This document shows positions 1-12,335 of a DNA stretch of 64,000 bases, piece by piece. The number at the start of each line of letters is the position of its first letter. Positions within the stretch are counted from its first letter, which is position 1. The translations under genes and the position numbers were made by a program. The stretch comes from Delphinapterus leucas (Eukaryota > Chordata > Mammalia > Artiodactyla > Monodontidae), in the NCBI RefSeq assembly GCF_002288925.2, contig NW_022098031.1:5637371-5701370 (forward strand), in the 5' to 3' direction. The notes beneath the pieces were generated by a model. It saw nothing but the letters and a program-made list of their open reading frames with translations. It was not told the origin of the DNA and ran no database searches.

Positions 1-894
1 CAACAGGATTAGAGGAAAGGTAAAATGGAAAAGAGAAATAAGGTTGGGTAATCCAACACTTTCCCATAATGCATCAACAGAATCTTTTCTAGGTCTAAAA
101 GTGCTCAGTGTTGATTATTAAGAGACTATTAAGAAACTGAGATTCAGAAAAGGAAATCTGTCTAAATATAATTACTGATAAAAAGTTTTTAATGATTGTG
201 TCAGGATGTAGGACTCACTGTAAAAAGGGAAAATATGTAGGATGCGGAAAGAATACATTTTAATAGATAATTGACATCAAATTTTGATTAAAAAATCAAG
301 GTTAAATAGCCATGAATGAAAAGTGAAGATATTCATTTTATCTTTGAAATAAATCACAAGACAGATGAATTGAATAGCAACAGTGAACTTAACTTGGAAA
401 GAGACAATGAATATATTAAAAGGCTATAGTACCAAGCAGGGACTTTGGAGGATTTATAACATGCTTGAAGACATTTAGAGCTAAATGAATCTGTTAAAAA
501 ATTGAAATCCTTAGCAGTTTATGATGATTAAAATATGTGGTTTAAAATTCTCCTTACTGAAAAAAATTGTCATCCTTCCTTCCAATTTCCCCTGCCAAAA
601 TTTAATGAATTGTTTAAATACTTGGACACTATTAAACTATAGATTTATACAAATTTTCCCTAACATGGTTGCTGTGTCATTAATATTCATCTTAAATTTT
701 GTTATTTCCTGTTCTCCCCTAAAATAATTGTTTTCATTATTGTCTAAAAATTAAATAATTTAATTGAATTAGTATTACATGATTTCTTTTTTTACTTATC
801 AAACCGTCATGTCAAAGTGACAGATCACTGAATATGCATTTTGAACATTAAAATGTTCAAAGACTATGGATCTTCCATTGAGGATCCCAGGTAC
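1..894. other. Unique AT-rich DNA, no gene seen
   Basis: No exon-like open frame, splice-flanked coding stretch or recognisable repeat. The only structure noticed is the small perfect palindrome at 840-861. Confidence 0.6.
840..861. repeat. Perfect 22-bp inverted repeat
   Basis: TTTGAACATT and its exact reverse complement AATGTTCAAA flank a 2-nt AA centre. It is short and AT-rich and could be chance. No element end or TSD was found beside it. Confidence 0.6.
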
Positions 895-1800
895 CTAGCA
901 CTCAATTTTTAAGAAATGAACTATATTTTAGAGCAGTTTTAGATTCACAGCAAAATTAAGCAAAAAGTACAGAGTTCCCATTTATCCCCTGCCCCCCACC
1001 ACGCACAACATCCCCGACTATCTGCATCCTACACCAGTGATATTTGTTACAAGTGATGAACCTGCATTGATGCATCATTATCCAAAGTCCATAGTTTACA
1101 TTAGAGTTCATTCTTTTTTTTTTTTTCGGTACGCAGGCCTCTCACTGTCGTGGCCTCTCCCGTTGCGGAGCACAGGCTCCGGACGCGCAGGCTCAGCGGC
1201 CATGGCTCACGGGCCCAGCCGCTCTGCGGCATGTGGGATCTACCCAGACCGGGGCACGAACCCATATCCCCTGTGTCAGCAGGCGGACTCTCAACCACTG
1301 CGCCACCAGGGAAGCCCAAGAGTTCATTCTTGGTGTTGTACAGTCTATGGAACTTGATAAATGTCTAATGACAGGAATCAATTATTGAAGAATAATTTCA
1401 CTGCCCTAGAAATCCTCTGTGCTCTAACTATTTACCCCTCCCCTCATCTTGGCAACCACTAATCTTTTTATTGTCTTCCTGGTTTTGTCTTTTCTAGATG
1501 TCATACAGTTATAATCATATAGGATGTAGTCTTAGATTGGCTTCTTTCTCTCAGTGGTACGCACTTAAGGTTGCTCCATGTTTTTTCATGGCCTGATAGC
1601 TTATTTCTTTTTAGTGCTGAATAATATTCCATTGTCTGGATGTACCATAGTTTATCCAGTCACCTACTGAAGTTGCTGGGTTGCTTCCAAGTTTTGGCAA
1701 TTATGAATAAAGCTGTTACAAACATTTGTGTTCAGGTTTTGTGTGGGCATATGTTTTCAATTCATCTGGGTAAATACCAAGGTGCACAGCTGCTGGTATT
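895..1800 (-). mobile_element. Old L1 (L1M-type) 3' end relic, antisense
   Basis: Read on the minus strand this resembles the 3' part of an ancient mammalian L1. On the plus strand it shows the familiar reversed motifs 'gcagttttagattcacagc', 'ataatattccattgtctgga' and 'gcaattatgaataaagctg'. It is interrupted at 1116-1318 by a CHR SINE and resumes in register after it, so the SINE is younger. There is no usable open frame. The family assignment is from recall; the L1 class is secure, the subfamily is not. Confidence 0.75.
1116..1318 (-). mobile_element. CHR-type SINE, short form, antisense
   Basis: Antisense tRNA-derived SINE. A T-run (reverse of the poly(A) tail) is followed by the body and ends in the reversed head ...GCGCCACCAGGGAAGCCC. 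A perfect 13-bp target-site duplication AGAGTTCATTCTT flanks it (1103-1115 and 1319-1331), which fixes the boundaries and shows L1-machinery retrotransposition. The insertion splits an old L1 relic. Short open frames across it are SINE translations, not genes. Confidence 0.95.
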
Positions 1801-2140
1801 TACACTCATTTTTTTTTTTTATTTGGTCCCCTGACATATTTATCAGAACTACTTTTCTCCTAATTCATCTTCTTACTGTCAATCATGTGAACCACACAGG
1901 AGTTATTTATAAATCTGTCACTTCACTTCAAGCTGTAAATATGTTGATTGATTATCCACCAACAGATTTTTCTCTGTAAAAGTAATTTATTTTACAAAAA
2001 ATAGTAAAAGCTCTTATAGAAATCAAAAAAGTTTAAAAAATTAACTATAATTCCATAATTTTCCACTCCACAAATCAAATGTTTTTGTTTTATCAATTTG
2101 CCTTTTTTCCCTTTTGTTATTTTCACTTTATAATACTAAT

Positions 2141-2166
2141 GTGTGTGTGTGTGTGTGTGTGTGTGT
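2141..2166. repeat. (GT)13 microsatellite
   Basis: Thirteen uninterrupted GT dinucleotides; likely polymorphic in length. Confidence 0.95.
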
Positions 2167-4199
2167 ATCTAACCTATCATTCAAGTCATGCTGCAATTTG
2201 GCCTACTACCTTTCTAGCCTCTGTTCATTCTCTCTCATGTACGGTGTTCTAACTATGTGCGTGTTCATGGAAACATCCCAGGGCAACACAGATGAGTCAG
2301 ACATCCTTCCTAGCATTGAAAACTTCATCTACTATGTTGATCTCTAATTCTGGCTCTGCATCAGAAAAACTGTTGGTGTCCTTTGAAAAAACTAATGCCA
2401 GCGCTCAACTCTAAACTTTTGAAATTATATCTGGAGATGAGTCCTAGACATACACTGTTTTTAAAAAAGACTTAGCATATATATTATTAACAAATGTAAC
2501 AGAACAAACAAAAAATTAGCATGAATTAAGCTATTATAGATTTTAGAAATATCATGCCCCTATTTACTATATAGCTAGTCTTTTACTAGCAGACCAACCA
2601 AGTACTTCATTAGGAAATTCTTTTTTTTTTTCATAGTCCTTAAATGTGATTCCAAATTTGAGGAGCCATTTAAAAAAATTTTTGTGCATGTATTATAAAT
2701 CCATAGAGTTTAAATCTTCATTTCTCAGTATATTTCTTATAATGAAAAATGATATAAGGACATACCATGTAACTCAAGATCAAGTAACTTATTTCTGAGG
2801 GAAACTCAATTTTTTTGATTTTTGTTATAAATTTGATAAACACTTAGACTTTTGTCTATGAGCCAGGAAGTGTTGTCGTCACACCACAATGATTAAAATT
2901 TCTTTGGCATTAGTGAAAAATTCACATTTATCTTAGGAGTGGTGAATAGTGACATGAAACAGCTAGCATATGAAAGGATTCTTAATGTAATTTGAAGGTG
3001 GTAGTTTCTGAAACCTTTGATTAAACCTTTCTTTAACCAATGGGCTCAGTGTTTTTATTTCCTTTTGAGATCTGTTAGCAATGAACTGAACTCTTATTTA
3101 AAACCAATTCTTTCTTAATGGCCAAGAGAAAGTATATTACTTAAAGATATGCCTAATTTTCTGATCAAAAATAAAACAAAACAAAACCTGTAATTTTATT
3201 GCAAAGGATTAAGCATGAAGGCAGTACCTAAGGACTGAATGTATATTTCTTTATTTTTTTCTTTTTTTCCCTGAGAGCTCACATTTTACCAGTAATTTGG
3301 TCTCTCTGGAAACAAAGGGCGCCAGTTTAAACACTCTACAGTGATGTTTACTCCTGTTGCAGTAGCTGTTCCTTATCACACTGGGTGCTGGCAGGAAGAT
3401 TAAAAAAATCATGGGAATTCTGGACAGATGGCTGATAGAGAGCATCAGAATCTAAGATAGTAATGATTAAAACACACACGTATATACCGCTGGATATTCA
3501 GAGACAAAGAAAAGCCAAAGATAGAGCAGCAAACGCTGAATATTGCCTGAAGCAAGGTCATTTAGTGGGAAATAAACAAAAGGACAAGTCAAAGGTAAAG
3601 GAATAATTATATAATTCTGCTTCATAAGCCATGTTAGAATAAATTCTGCACAAAAGGACCAGACATTCTTTTCACTGGAGACCTTGAAAGGTTTGCATTA
3701 CATCACAGGGGGCTAGAGAAGAGACCATCAATTTTCACATTCCCTAACGAAGAATGAATTTAGACAGTTTTCTCTTAGATGCTCTGTTTTTATTTGCTTC
3801 TTTCAGTTTTGACAAAGAAATATCCTTTCTTTACTTTTACATTAATGTTAAGGTTAAATGTTTTCAGAACCAACTGATGACTGTCAAAATATAAAATACC
3901 ACTAGCTTTATATTTGTTTTGATCTGTGTAAAATGTATTTGTACAAGTTTTTAAAACTTTATTATAAGAGCACCACATGACAGAGTACTACTGAGAACAC
4001 ACTGCCTTTTAATGTGAAACTCCTTAATGACACAAATGAGATTCCTAGGAAAAATATCATTATAAGGTTTATTTTCCAAAATTAAATTTCTTCAGGCTCA
4101 GATCTACCTACTTGTTTTTTAGAACTGATAATGCATAACAACCATAACATTGAGTGTCAAAATATTAAGGGGAAATAAGATTATTTGCCTTTAATATCA
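2167..4199. other. Unique AT-rich DNA, no gene seen
   Basis: No recognisable coding sequence or clear interspersed repeat over about 2 kb. Short homopolymer runs only. Confidence 0.5.
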
Positions 4200-4935
4200 T
4201 CTTTTCTTGGCACCAAATGTTCTTGTATTGACATGCGGTGTGTTGGACCTGTGGAAAAAGGACACACAGAATTACTCCTTAGAAAGCATCTTCTGACCTA
4301 AGTGGTTCACTTGAGATCCATAGGCAGTAACTTCTACAGCCTCACACCATTGAATAATCCTTCATCCAACTAAACTAGGTTTAACTATGAGACTTTCATG
4401 ACACGAATGTTATCTTTTGAATTGCCAACTGATGGTTATGAACAAGATGCCTTAACATTCCCCTCAAGTCCACAAAACATGTTTCTTCCTGGCCATCGGC
4501 CCCTGACAACCCTTTTCTTAGAGCATTTACTTTTGAAAACTTGCTAGTGTAAATTCTTTCTCTGCCCCTTGGAAGTGTAAGTCTTCTCCTAGCTCTTGCC
4601 AGTTCTACAACCCAGGAATATCTTTCTCAAGGGCCCGGGAGCCATTTCTCTGAAATGTAATAATCATGAAAGATAGCACCTCTAACTCCTAGTCTCTGTG
4701 GGAAGGTAGGAGCCTAACTTTCTTAAGCGCCAATTAGCAAACACAGATGGCCGAATCACATTGACCAAACTCCCCTCTAATGTCCTCTGGTACTTTTCAC
4801 TAGCTCACCCCCGGGCTTAAAATCTCTACCACTTTTGTTTCAGTGTAGTTGAGTTCCATCTCTTTCCTTTATTGCGGTAGTCTTAAATAAAATCTTCCCT
4901 GCCTAACTAGTACCACGCAATTTGTCTTTAACAGT
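4200..4935 (+). mobile_element. LTR-like segment (tentative ERV solo LTR)
   Basis: More GC-rich than its surroundings, with features seen at the 3' end of many retroviral LTRs: a pyrimidine-rich stretch, a TTAAATAAAATC polyadenylation-like signal near 4884-4895, and a CA dinucleotide closing ...GTCTTTAACA near 4935. I could not find a matching TG start or a target-site duplication, so the 5' boundary is approximate and the call could be wrong. Confidence 0.4.
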
Positions 4936-5376
4936 TCCTTCGTAGATATTATAAGTTGTGGTGAATCACAGAAAAAAAAAAGAAAAACTTTGAGGACTTA
5001 AATGGGTTGGGTAGGAGTGGGGAGGAATTCCAACCACGCTGTTAGTCACTTTAATTTTGAAATAAATCTTTAGAAGATTTTAATAATTTCATAAATATAA
5101 TTTGAAAATGAATAAAAATCAGCTCCTTTTTTTTTTTGAAACAGTTAAGTTTCCTTTTTTGAAAGGATTAAATTGAAAGGCAGCTGTAAGTAAACTGATA
5201 AGTTGCTGCCATTCATGTCTTTTCATTTTACTGCCAAAATATGATAAAATGATCTAATTAGATCTGCTCTTTTTCTGGACACTGTCCCTTGGAGTCTCCC
5301 AGCAGGCATTCATCACTCTATCTCTACTGCTTGGCACACTACCAGGCTCACTGAAGAATCTCAATACATATTTATT
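4936..5376. other. Unique AT-rich DNA
   Basis: No gene or repeat recognised between the LTR-like segment and the next SINE. Confidence 0.5.
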
Positions 5377-5390
5377 AAATTGAACTGTTA

Positions 5391-5604
5391 TGGGTTTCCC
5401 TGGTGGTGCAGTGGTTGAGAGTCCGCCTGCCGATGCAGGGTACACGGGTTCGTGCCCCGGTCCGGGAAGATCCCACATGCCGCGGAGCGGCTGGGCCCGT
5501 GAGCCATGGCCGCTGAGCCTGCGCGTCCGGAGCCTGTGCTCCACAATGGGAGAGGCCACAACAGTGAGAGGCCCGCGTACTGCAAAAAAACAAACAAACA
5601 AAAA
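5391..5604 (+). mobile_element. CHR-type SINE, short form, sense
   Basis: Complete sense-strand SINE. The tRNA-like head GGTTTCCCTGGTGGTGCAGTGG carries an A-box-like segment, a B-box-like GGTTCGTGCCC lies near 5447-5457, and a CpG-rich body ends GAGGCCCGCGTACTGC followed by an A-rich tail (CAAACAAACAAAAAAA). A perfect 14-bp target-site duplication AAATTGAACTGTTA sits at 5377-5390 and 5605-5618. The internal RNA polymerase III promoter is inferred from the box motifs. Confidence 0.95.
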
Positions 5605-5618
5605 AAATTGAACTGTTA

Positions 5619-6129
5619 CTAAGACTCATTTTTCTGAAATTTGTATCTCACTATGTTCTTTCCTAGTTGTACATCTATCAACATCAGAGTAAAATGCAAA
5701 CTTTTAAGCTTGCCATTCAAGACATTTTATCATTTGGCTTCTTTTTACCTCTCTATAGTCAATTTATTCTTTTCTTTGGTTCCTTTGTTCAGTATCTCCA
5801 GGGCCTCACAGAGTCTCTAGGATATCGTAGACACAGTGTTCACCATTGTCCCTGGACCTCTTGCAGCACTGCCTCACCTATTGGTCTGGACCTTCTTGGA
5901 CACTAATAACTATCTGGATTAAACTTCAATTTGCCACAGATTCTATGGTTACTCTATTTTAAATCTCTTTTATATTTATCTAAACTTTTTCAACAGCAAT
6001 GCCAGAATTAACTCCCAGGATCAGAAATTCACTTTACAGATCTCCTCTGGTGCCCTCTCCCCTTAATTAGCACAAGTAATTAAGTCCTATTGTGCTTTGT
6101 AGATAAACCTACTTAACCTATGGTAAATC
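5619..6129. other. Unique DNA, no gene seen
   Basis: Nothing recognised; open frames here are short and lack coding character. Confidence 0.5.
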
Positions 6130-6382
6130 AAATGGTATTTAGAGTCAAAGTAAATTTGAGTTGGAATCTTGTTCTCATCCTTTACTAGCTATATGATTTA
6201 GGACAAGTAATTTAAACTATAAATTTCATAGAAACTTGTAAACTTCTGAGAATAATATCTACAACATAATTTTGTCATGAATTTTGAATGAGAAAATGCA
6301 TGTAATATGCTTAGCACAGTATTGTATCCAGAGATTCTGCTCAGTAAATGTGAACTGCAATTATGATTATAATTATTATTAC
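6130..6382 (+). mobile_element. MIR SINE relic, sense
   Basis: Diverged but near full-length MIR. It has the 'TTACTAGCTATATGATTTAGGACAAGT' type core (6181 onward), the 'AATGCATGTAATATGCTTAGCACAGTATTG' 3' half and an 'ATTATTATTA' tail, in the expected order. MIR is an ancient mammal-wide SINE, so this copy is far older than the CHR SINEs. Confidence 0.8.
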
Positions 6383-8204
6383 TTTTTTTTTTTACAAAGA
6401 ATTTTTATAGTGTAGTAACTTGTAATTTTTTCTCTAGTGTTGATGTTTTTGTGTGTGATAGACATGGGACAAAATTTTGACAACAGTTTCTAAACCCATT
6501 TCCAATTGCCTTTAAAGATAATGAAATCTTCCTTTCAAATTCATCCTGGCATCAACATGAATATACTTTCAATGGTTTTTAAAAAATTGTTTACAGACTA
6601 AATCTCAGAGATGGAGGTATTTACATTTTATAACAGCAAATAGAAGTCGGCAGAATCTCTTTGGTAATTTAAAGTTTCAATATGATTGGAAAGTCTTAGC
6701 ATATTTCCTGAATAATATAAAAATATTATATGTATATATAATTTCTATTTAATTCTGCAAAGTAGGCTTAAGAGATTCCAAGATTACCCCCAGGTCACAC
6801 TAAGACCACCCAAAATTAGACATGACCTTTGGGTGGTGTTGGTACTTCCCTAGTCTATTAAGAATTCTTTAGAAAATACCAAATCCACAAAAGTGGAATT
6901 GTCTGTTTATTTTTCACATTAGGAGGAAGTTTTATTCTGAACTGGTTCAAGTAATGGTTTTAATAACATGGTTATTCTCTTAGTCATTTCTCACAATACT
7001 GTGAAAATGGAAAACAATGCCCCATTTAGCTTGGGAAGGGGGGAAGCAGTGGCCAATGTTGTTAACAACAGCAGTAACACAAGACTTTGGGTTTGTTCTT
7101 TTCTGAGATAATATCAGAATGGTGATCATGTCCTACTTAACAAAGAAACGACATACTAGATAAGTGAACTCTTCCAATATTTGTGACTGAATAAACCTAC
7201 ATGAAATACATTTCTTTAGCATTTTCCCAACACATTCATATATATAAACTATAAAAACAACCCTCAACACTATAAAAATAAAATTTGTTGCTAATGGAGG
7301 AATGAAATATTCTAAGGAATGGAATAATTTAATTATGCAACTTCTCTCTTTACATTACCACATTACTAATAAAACATGCACTCACTCTCTTTTACCTAGG
7401 ATTATGTTATATATATTCATATGAATAAACTCTGGGCTTACAAAGCAGTATCTAGAGTTTCTGTATTAAATATCAATGATAAAAAGGGTATAATTTTTAG
7501 GCATGCATTTTTTAAAGGACCGTTTTAGTTTTCAATTTGCAGTTTATTCTCAAGTCTTGATATCTTTATTCTGAAACAAAACAAAAGACATGACAGAACC
7601 AGATGCCTTAGCTTGTGTCATTTTCTTTGAGAAAGCAATATTCACTAAAGAATCAGAGCTATCATTTTCTTGACATGGGCAAGGATGGGGGTGGGGTGGG
7701 AATGGCAGGTGTAAACCTAAGCCAGAAGCAAAATCCCTCCTATATCCAAAGTGTGCTACATAAAACGTTCAAGTACATTGTTTTTATAAACGGAAGTACC
7801 CTCAAAGGCAAAATTTAAAGACCTTTATCTTTTGAGATTTCAACTTTAGAAAACTGTCTCTCTTGATGTGAATTGCTGAGATAATTATAAATCTATTGCT
7901 CTTTAAGATGCATAGCTTGAACTTAAAATAAAATTGAGAAGTAATTTGAATGTAATATTGAACGTATATTGTAATATTATATTTTGAATTTCTGATATCT
8001 GACACCAAAAAGAAAAAAGTTAGAAAAAAAAATTATTCCCAAATGTTCATTATATTCTTATTAAATAAAATACACTTTATTTACATAAAACTGAATATAA
8101 TAAACAAACATTGGTAGGTTAATGTCCAAAGATCAGAGAGATGACTATTTTCTGCAAATTCTGTTGAGTATGTGGTGACTTTAGTTCAGGGTATGGTAAA
8201 AATA
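6383..8204. other. Unique AT-rich DNA
   Basis: No gene or clear repeat seen over about 1.8 kb. A short G-rich stretch near 7687-7700 interrupts otherwise AT-rich sequence. Confidence 0.5.
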
Positions 8205-8320
8205 TTTACTGATTGCTTACCATTTTACAGGTACTCTCCTAAGTGCTTTGGTGTCAGTGAACAAAACAGATTAAAGACTGTTTCCTTCGTGAAGCTGATG
8301 CTCTAGAACACAACTATTTA
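8205..8320 (-). mobile_element. L2 LINE 3' end relic, antisense
   Basis: The order of motifs 'ATATTTACTGATTGCTTACC', 'GGTACTCTCCTAAGTGCTTTG', 'GTGAACAAAACAGA' and 'GAAGCTGATGCTCTAGAA' matches the reverse complement of the L2 3' end. Heavily diverged. Confidence 0.7.
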
Positions 8321-9417
8321 AAAACATTAATCACTTTAATAAAATTTAAATAAAACCTTAATATTTAAAAAATTTTAAAAACTCTCAAATTGGCTGTTAA
8401 AAATAGCAACACAAATCAACAGCTCCTTGGTCTTCTCCCAAAGCACTGATTTTTGTATTACAATTAATTGACAGAACAACCCAAAATAACTGCTAATGTT
8501 CTCACCTGTTCATGAAAAGAATATAACATAGAGCCAACATGAAATATTTAAAGATCATATTCTAGGCCTTTTTTTGATTTTAAGTAGATTTATACTGTTG
8601 GAGCATAATTGAATAAAAGTTGGATCTTTTTTATGCCATGATTTAACGATGCAATTTTTAGATCCAAATTAGTCTTATTTTTCCTAATGTTCCTTAAATC
8701 CTTCTCTGGTTTGGAGGCTACAGAAGTGTATGGTAGTAGCCAAAAGGGAAATTTCCCCAAATTTGTAGTTGATTATGTAACCCAGAAGCAAATTTGTTTC
8801 ATAATCCTGTGGGCAATATATCAATACCATATTTGGCATTAGTGGTCTTTCCCTTCAAGAGTATGAGTTCTCAAAAATGAAATTAATATTCTAGCTATTG
8901 AAGTTATTTAAATTTCAAAGGATTTAGGGCCATGCAATTCTGTAAGTGAAAATGTAAGAAGCTACATTTACCCCTAAGGTGGACACAAATAATTTTATTT
9001 CCAAATTGCAATAGGAAACTTTGAGTAATAATGAAACATTGCTTACATTGTGTGGCATATATGAAGCTTCATAAAAAAATGAAGGAATCTTGACTACTGA
9101 AATAATATGGTATAAAGACAGATAATATGCTTATTTTCTAAAAACTCTTTATCTCAAGTGTTGTGGACTGTTTAATGACTCAGAATAGCAAAATTGTGAG
9201 CTTATATGAGCTCCATTTTTACAAACAGAATATAAAGGATATTGGTTTACGTGGCAGTTCAGATGAGGTCATTGGGCATCAAATATTCCTCTTGAAAAGT
9301 TTATTTAGGCACAATGGGTATCTATACATAGGTAAAAAGACCTGACTTTTGGACATTTTTATTTAAACCATCAAACTGCCACAACCCAGTTCCATACAGG
9401 CACAGTATTCACCTGTG
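8321..9417. other. Unique AT-rich DNA
   Basis: No gene or repeat recognised. Confidence 0.5.
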
Positions 9418-9470
9418 TTTCTCTCTCTCTCCCTCCCTCCCTCTCTCTCTCTGTCTTTCTCTCTCTCATG
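9418..9470. repeat. CT-rich simple repeat
   Basis: Imperfect (CT)n/(CCCT)n tract, a polypyrimidine run of about 50 bp interrupted by a few G and T. Confidence 0.9.
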
Positions 9471-10283
9471 TTTGGCCATAGGGGTAAGGCTATCAGTAAA
9501 ACAGTACAATGTTTACTTAAAATAATGAAAAACAAGTCATTTTATTTTTCAATATTTTTCAATGTGTAACTATTGTAAGTGGATAGCTGTTTTCCACAAA
9601 TAGAATAAAGCTAATATTATTTGCTTGAAGTTTCCAGAAGAAAGGGTAATAAGAGAAGATTCAGAATATTTTTGCTAGGCTTTGTTGTTTTTCCATTTGA
9701 TCCGGGTTTATTTCATCCTGACTTGACAACCTGATGGATTCTTTCAAAGGCTACCAGCCCAGAAGAAAATATCTCTTAAAATATTGCGAAATTGTGTTTC
9801 TCAGAAAGACCTTTTTAAAAATGTTAAAAAAAAAGTTAACCTTTTAAAAAGGTTCATCATCAATCTGAGGAGTATAGCCCATATTTGGTGGCAAGAATTG
9901 CTTGCTTGCTTATTTATTTATTTTGGTGTTGGTTTCATTATCCCTCATGTTTCCTGTAAACTATGGCATGGCATTTCCTTTTCACCAAAAGGACATTCCA
10001 AAACCATGCATTTTCTAATTGGATCATCAATATATTAATTCTTCCAAATAGATTTTGAAAGTATACTCTGAGGTACACAATCAGGGTAATGGTTTTCATG
10101 ATAGTCCTTCAAGGTAATCTGTTTATTTTATCCTTGTTTTCTAATTAAAACATTCTGCCTGTGAATTTGGGGCTTTTGAGTTGAAAGGTGAAAAAATTGA
10201 TTACTATGTTTATTTTTACTGCTAATTTTTAAAGAATGCATCTCTCAAACCCCTATCCATGTTCCATAATGCAGCGCTTTTGC
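9471..10283. other. Unique AT-rich DNA
   Basis: No gene or clear repeat recognised up to the L1 insertion. Confidence 0.5.
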
Positions 10284-10302
10284 CTACAGATGCTAGAGCA
10301 TA

Positions 10303-12326
10303 GTAGTAAAACTGTCACTCTTTGCAGATGACATGATATTATATATAGAAAATCCTAAAGATGTCACCAATAACTACTAAAGCTCATCAATGAAATTGGT
10401 AAGGTTGCAGGATACAAAATGAATGCACAGAAATCTCTTGCATTCCTATACCCTAATGATGAAAAATCTGAAAGAGAAATTAAGGAAACAATCACATTTA
10501 CCATTGTAACAAAAAGAATAAAATACCTAGGAATAAACCTATGTAAGGAGGTGAAACACTTGCATTCAGAAAACTATAAAATACTACTGAAAGAAATAAA
10601 AGATGACATAAACAGATGGAGAAACATACCATGTTCTTGGATTGGAAGAATCAATATTGTGAAAATGACTATACTACCCAAAGCAATCTGCAGATTCAAT
10701 GCAATCCCTATTGAACTACCAATGGCATTCTTCACAGAATTAGAACAAAATATTTTACAATTCATATGGAAACACAAAAGACCCTAAATATTCAAAGCAA
10801 TCTTGAGAAATAAAAATGGAGCTGGATGAATGAGGCTCCCTGACTTCAAACTATACTGCAAAGCTATAGTAATCAAGACAGTATGGTACTGGCACAAAAA
10901 CAGAAATATAGATAATTGGTACAGGATAGAAAGCCCAGAGGTAAACCCATGCACATATGGTGACCTAACTTATGACAAAAGAGGCAAGAACATACAATGG
11001 AGGAAAGACAGCTTCTTCAATAAGTGGTGCTGGGAAAACTGGACAGCTACATGTAAAAGAATGAAATTAAAACAGTACCTAATACCATACACAAAAATAA
11101 ACTCCAAATGGATTAAAGACCTAAATGTAAGACTGGACACTATAAAACTCTTAGAGGAAAATATAGGAAAAACACTCTTTGACATAAACCACAGCAAGAT
11201 CTTTTTTGACCCACCTTCTAGAGAAATGGAAATAAAAACAAAAATAAACAAATGGGACTTAATGAAACTTAAAAGCCTTTGCCCAGCAAAAGAAACCATA
11301 AACAAGATGAAAAGACAACCCTCAGAATGGGAGAAAATATTTGCAACTGAAACAACAGACAAAGGATTAATCTCCAAAATATGCAAACAGCACATGGAGC
11401 TCAATATCAAAAAAAATACAATCCAATTAAAAAATGGGTGGAAGACCTAAATAGACATTTCACCAAAGAAGACATGCAGATGGTCAAGAGGCACATGAAA
11501 AGATGCTAAACATCACTAATTATTAGAGAAATACAAATCAAAACTACAATGAGTTATCACCTCACACCTGTCAGAATGGCCATCATCAAAAAATCTACAA
11601 ACAATAAATGTTGGAGAGGGTGTGGAGGAAAGGGAGCCCTCCTGCACTGTTGGTGAGAATGTAAATTGATACAACCACTATGGAGAACAGTATGGAGGTT
11701 GCTTAAAAAACTAGAAATAGAACTACCATATGACCCAACAATCCCACTACTGGGCATATACCCTGAGAAAACCATAATTCAAAAAGAGTCATGTACCACA
11801 ATGTTCATTGCAGCTCTATTTACAATAGCCAGGACATGGAAGCAGCCTAAATGTCCATCGACAGATGAATGGATAAAGAAGATGTGGCACATACGTACAA
11901 TGCAATATTACTCAGCCCTAAAAAGAAATGAAATTGAGTTATTCTTAGTGAGGTGGATGGACCTAGAGTCTGTCATACAGAGTGAAGTAAGTCAGAAAGA
12001 GAAAAACAAATACCATATGGTAACACATATATATGGAATCTAAAAAAAAAAATGATACTGATGAACATAGTGGCAGGACAGGAATAATGAAGTAGACATA
12101 AAGAATGGACTTGAGGACATGGGGTGGGAGGGCGAAGCTGGGGTGAAGTGAGAGTAGCATCGACATATATACACTACCAAATGTAAAATAATTAACTAGT
12201 AGGAAACAGCAGCATAGCACAGGTAGATCAGCTCGGTGCTTTGCAACGACATAGAGAGTGGGATAGGGAGGGTGGGAGGGAGGCGCAAGAGGGAGGGAAT
12301 TAAAAAAAAACCCAAAAAACAAAAAT
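10303..12326 (+). mobile_element. 5'-truncated L1, sense
   Basis: Retains the ORF2 second half (from just upstream of the reverse-transcriptase FADD box) and part of the 3'UTR with its G-rich 'GGGAGGGTGGGAGGGAGGCG' block at 12261-12284. CTACAGATG occurs at 10284-10292 and again at 12327-12335, with diverged similarity continuing, which is consistent with a target-site duplication. The terminal ~100 bp normally found in related L1 3' ends (through CCAATAAAGATGTT) is absent; the copy runs straight from GGGAGGGAATT into an A-rich tail. That suggests premature polyadenylation or a later deletion. Confidence 0.9.
10306..12043 (+). pseudogene. L1 ORF2 C-terminal half, broken
   Basis: Remnant of the L1 ORF2 reverse transcriptase and C-terminal region. 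The catalytic FADD codons lie at 10321-10332, followed by a YIENPKD-like stretch. Conserved blocks follow: [30 protein letters not shown], and the C-terminal [10 protein letters not shown] with QYYSALKRNE. It is dead: in-frame stops at 10785-10787 and 10827-10829, a stop at 11448-11450, and a change of frame before 11666. A TGA interrupts the C-terminal Cys/His motif ([12 protein letters not shown] then stop then EC). The endonuclease domain and first half are missing by 5' truncation. Confidence 0.9.
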
Positions 12327-12335
12327 CTACAGATG

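Noticed and set aside
1037..1381. Overlapping open frames on both strands rich in Arg, Ser, Pro and Gly (also at 5254-5629, 32161-32559, 40352-40612, 52411-52752)
   Set aside because: All are translations of CHR SINE copies; the same peptides recur wherever a SINE occurs.
4200..4935. Full ERV provirus
   Set aside because: No gag, pol or env sequence and no second LTR nearby; only an LTR-like segment is supportable.
5391..5470. tRNA-like head with A and B boxes considered as a tRNA gene
   Set aside because: It is the tRNA-derived head of a CHR SINE followed by SINE body and A-tail, with a TSD.
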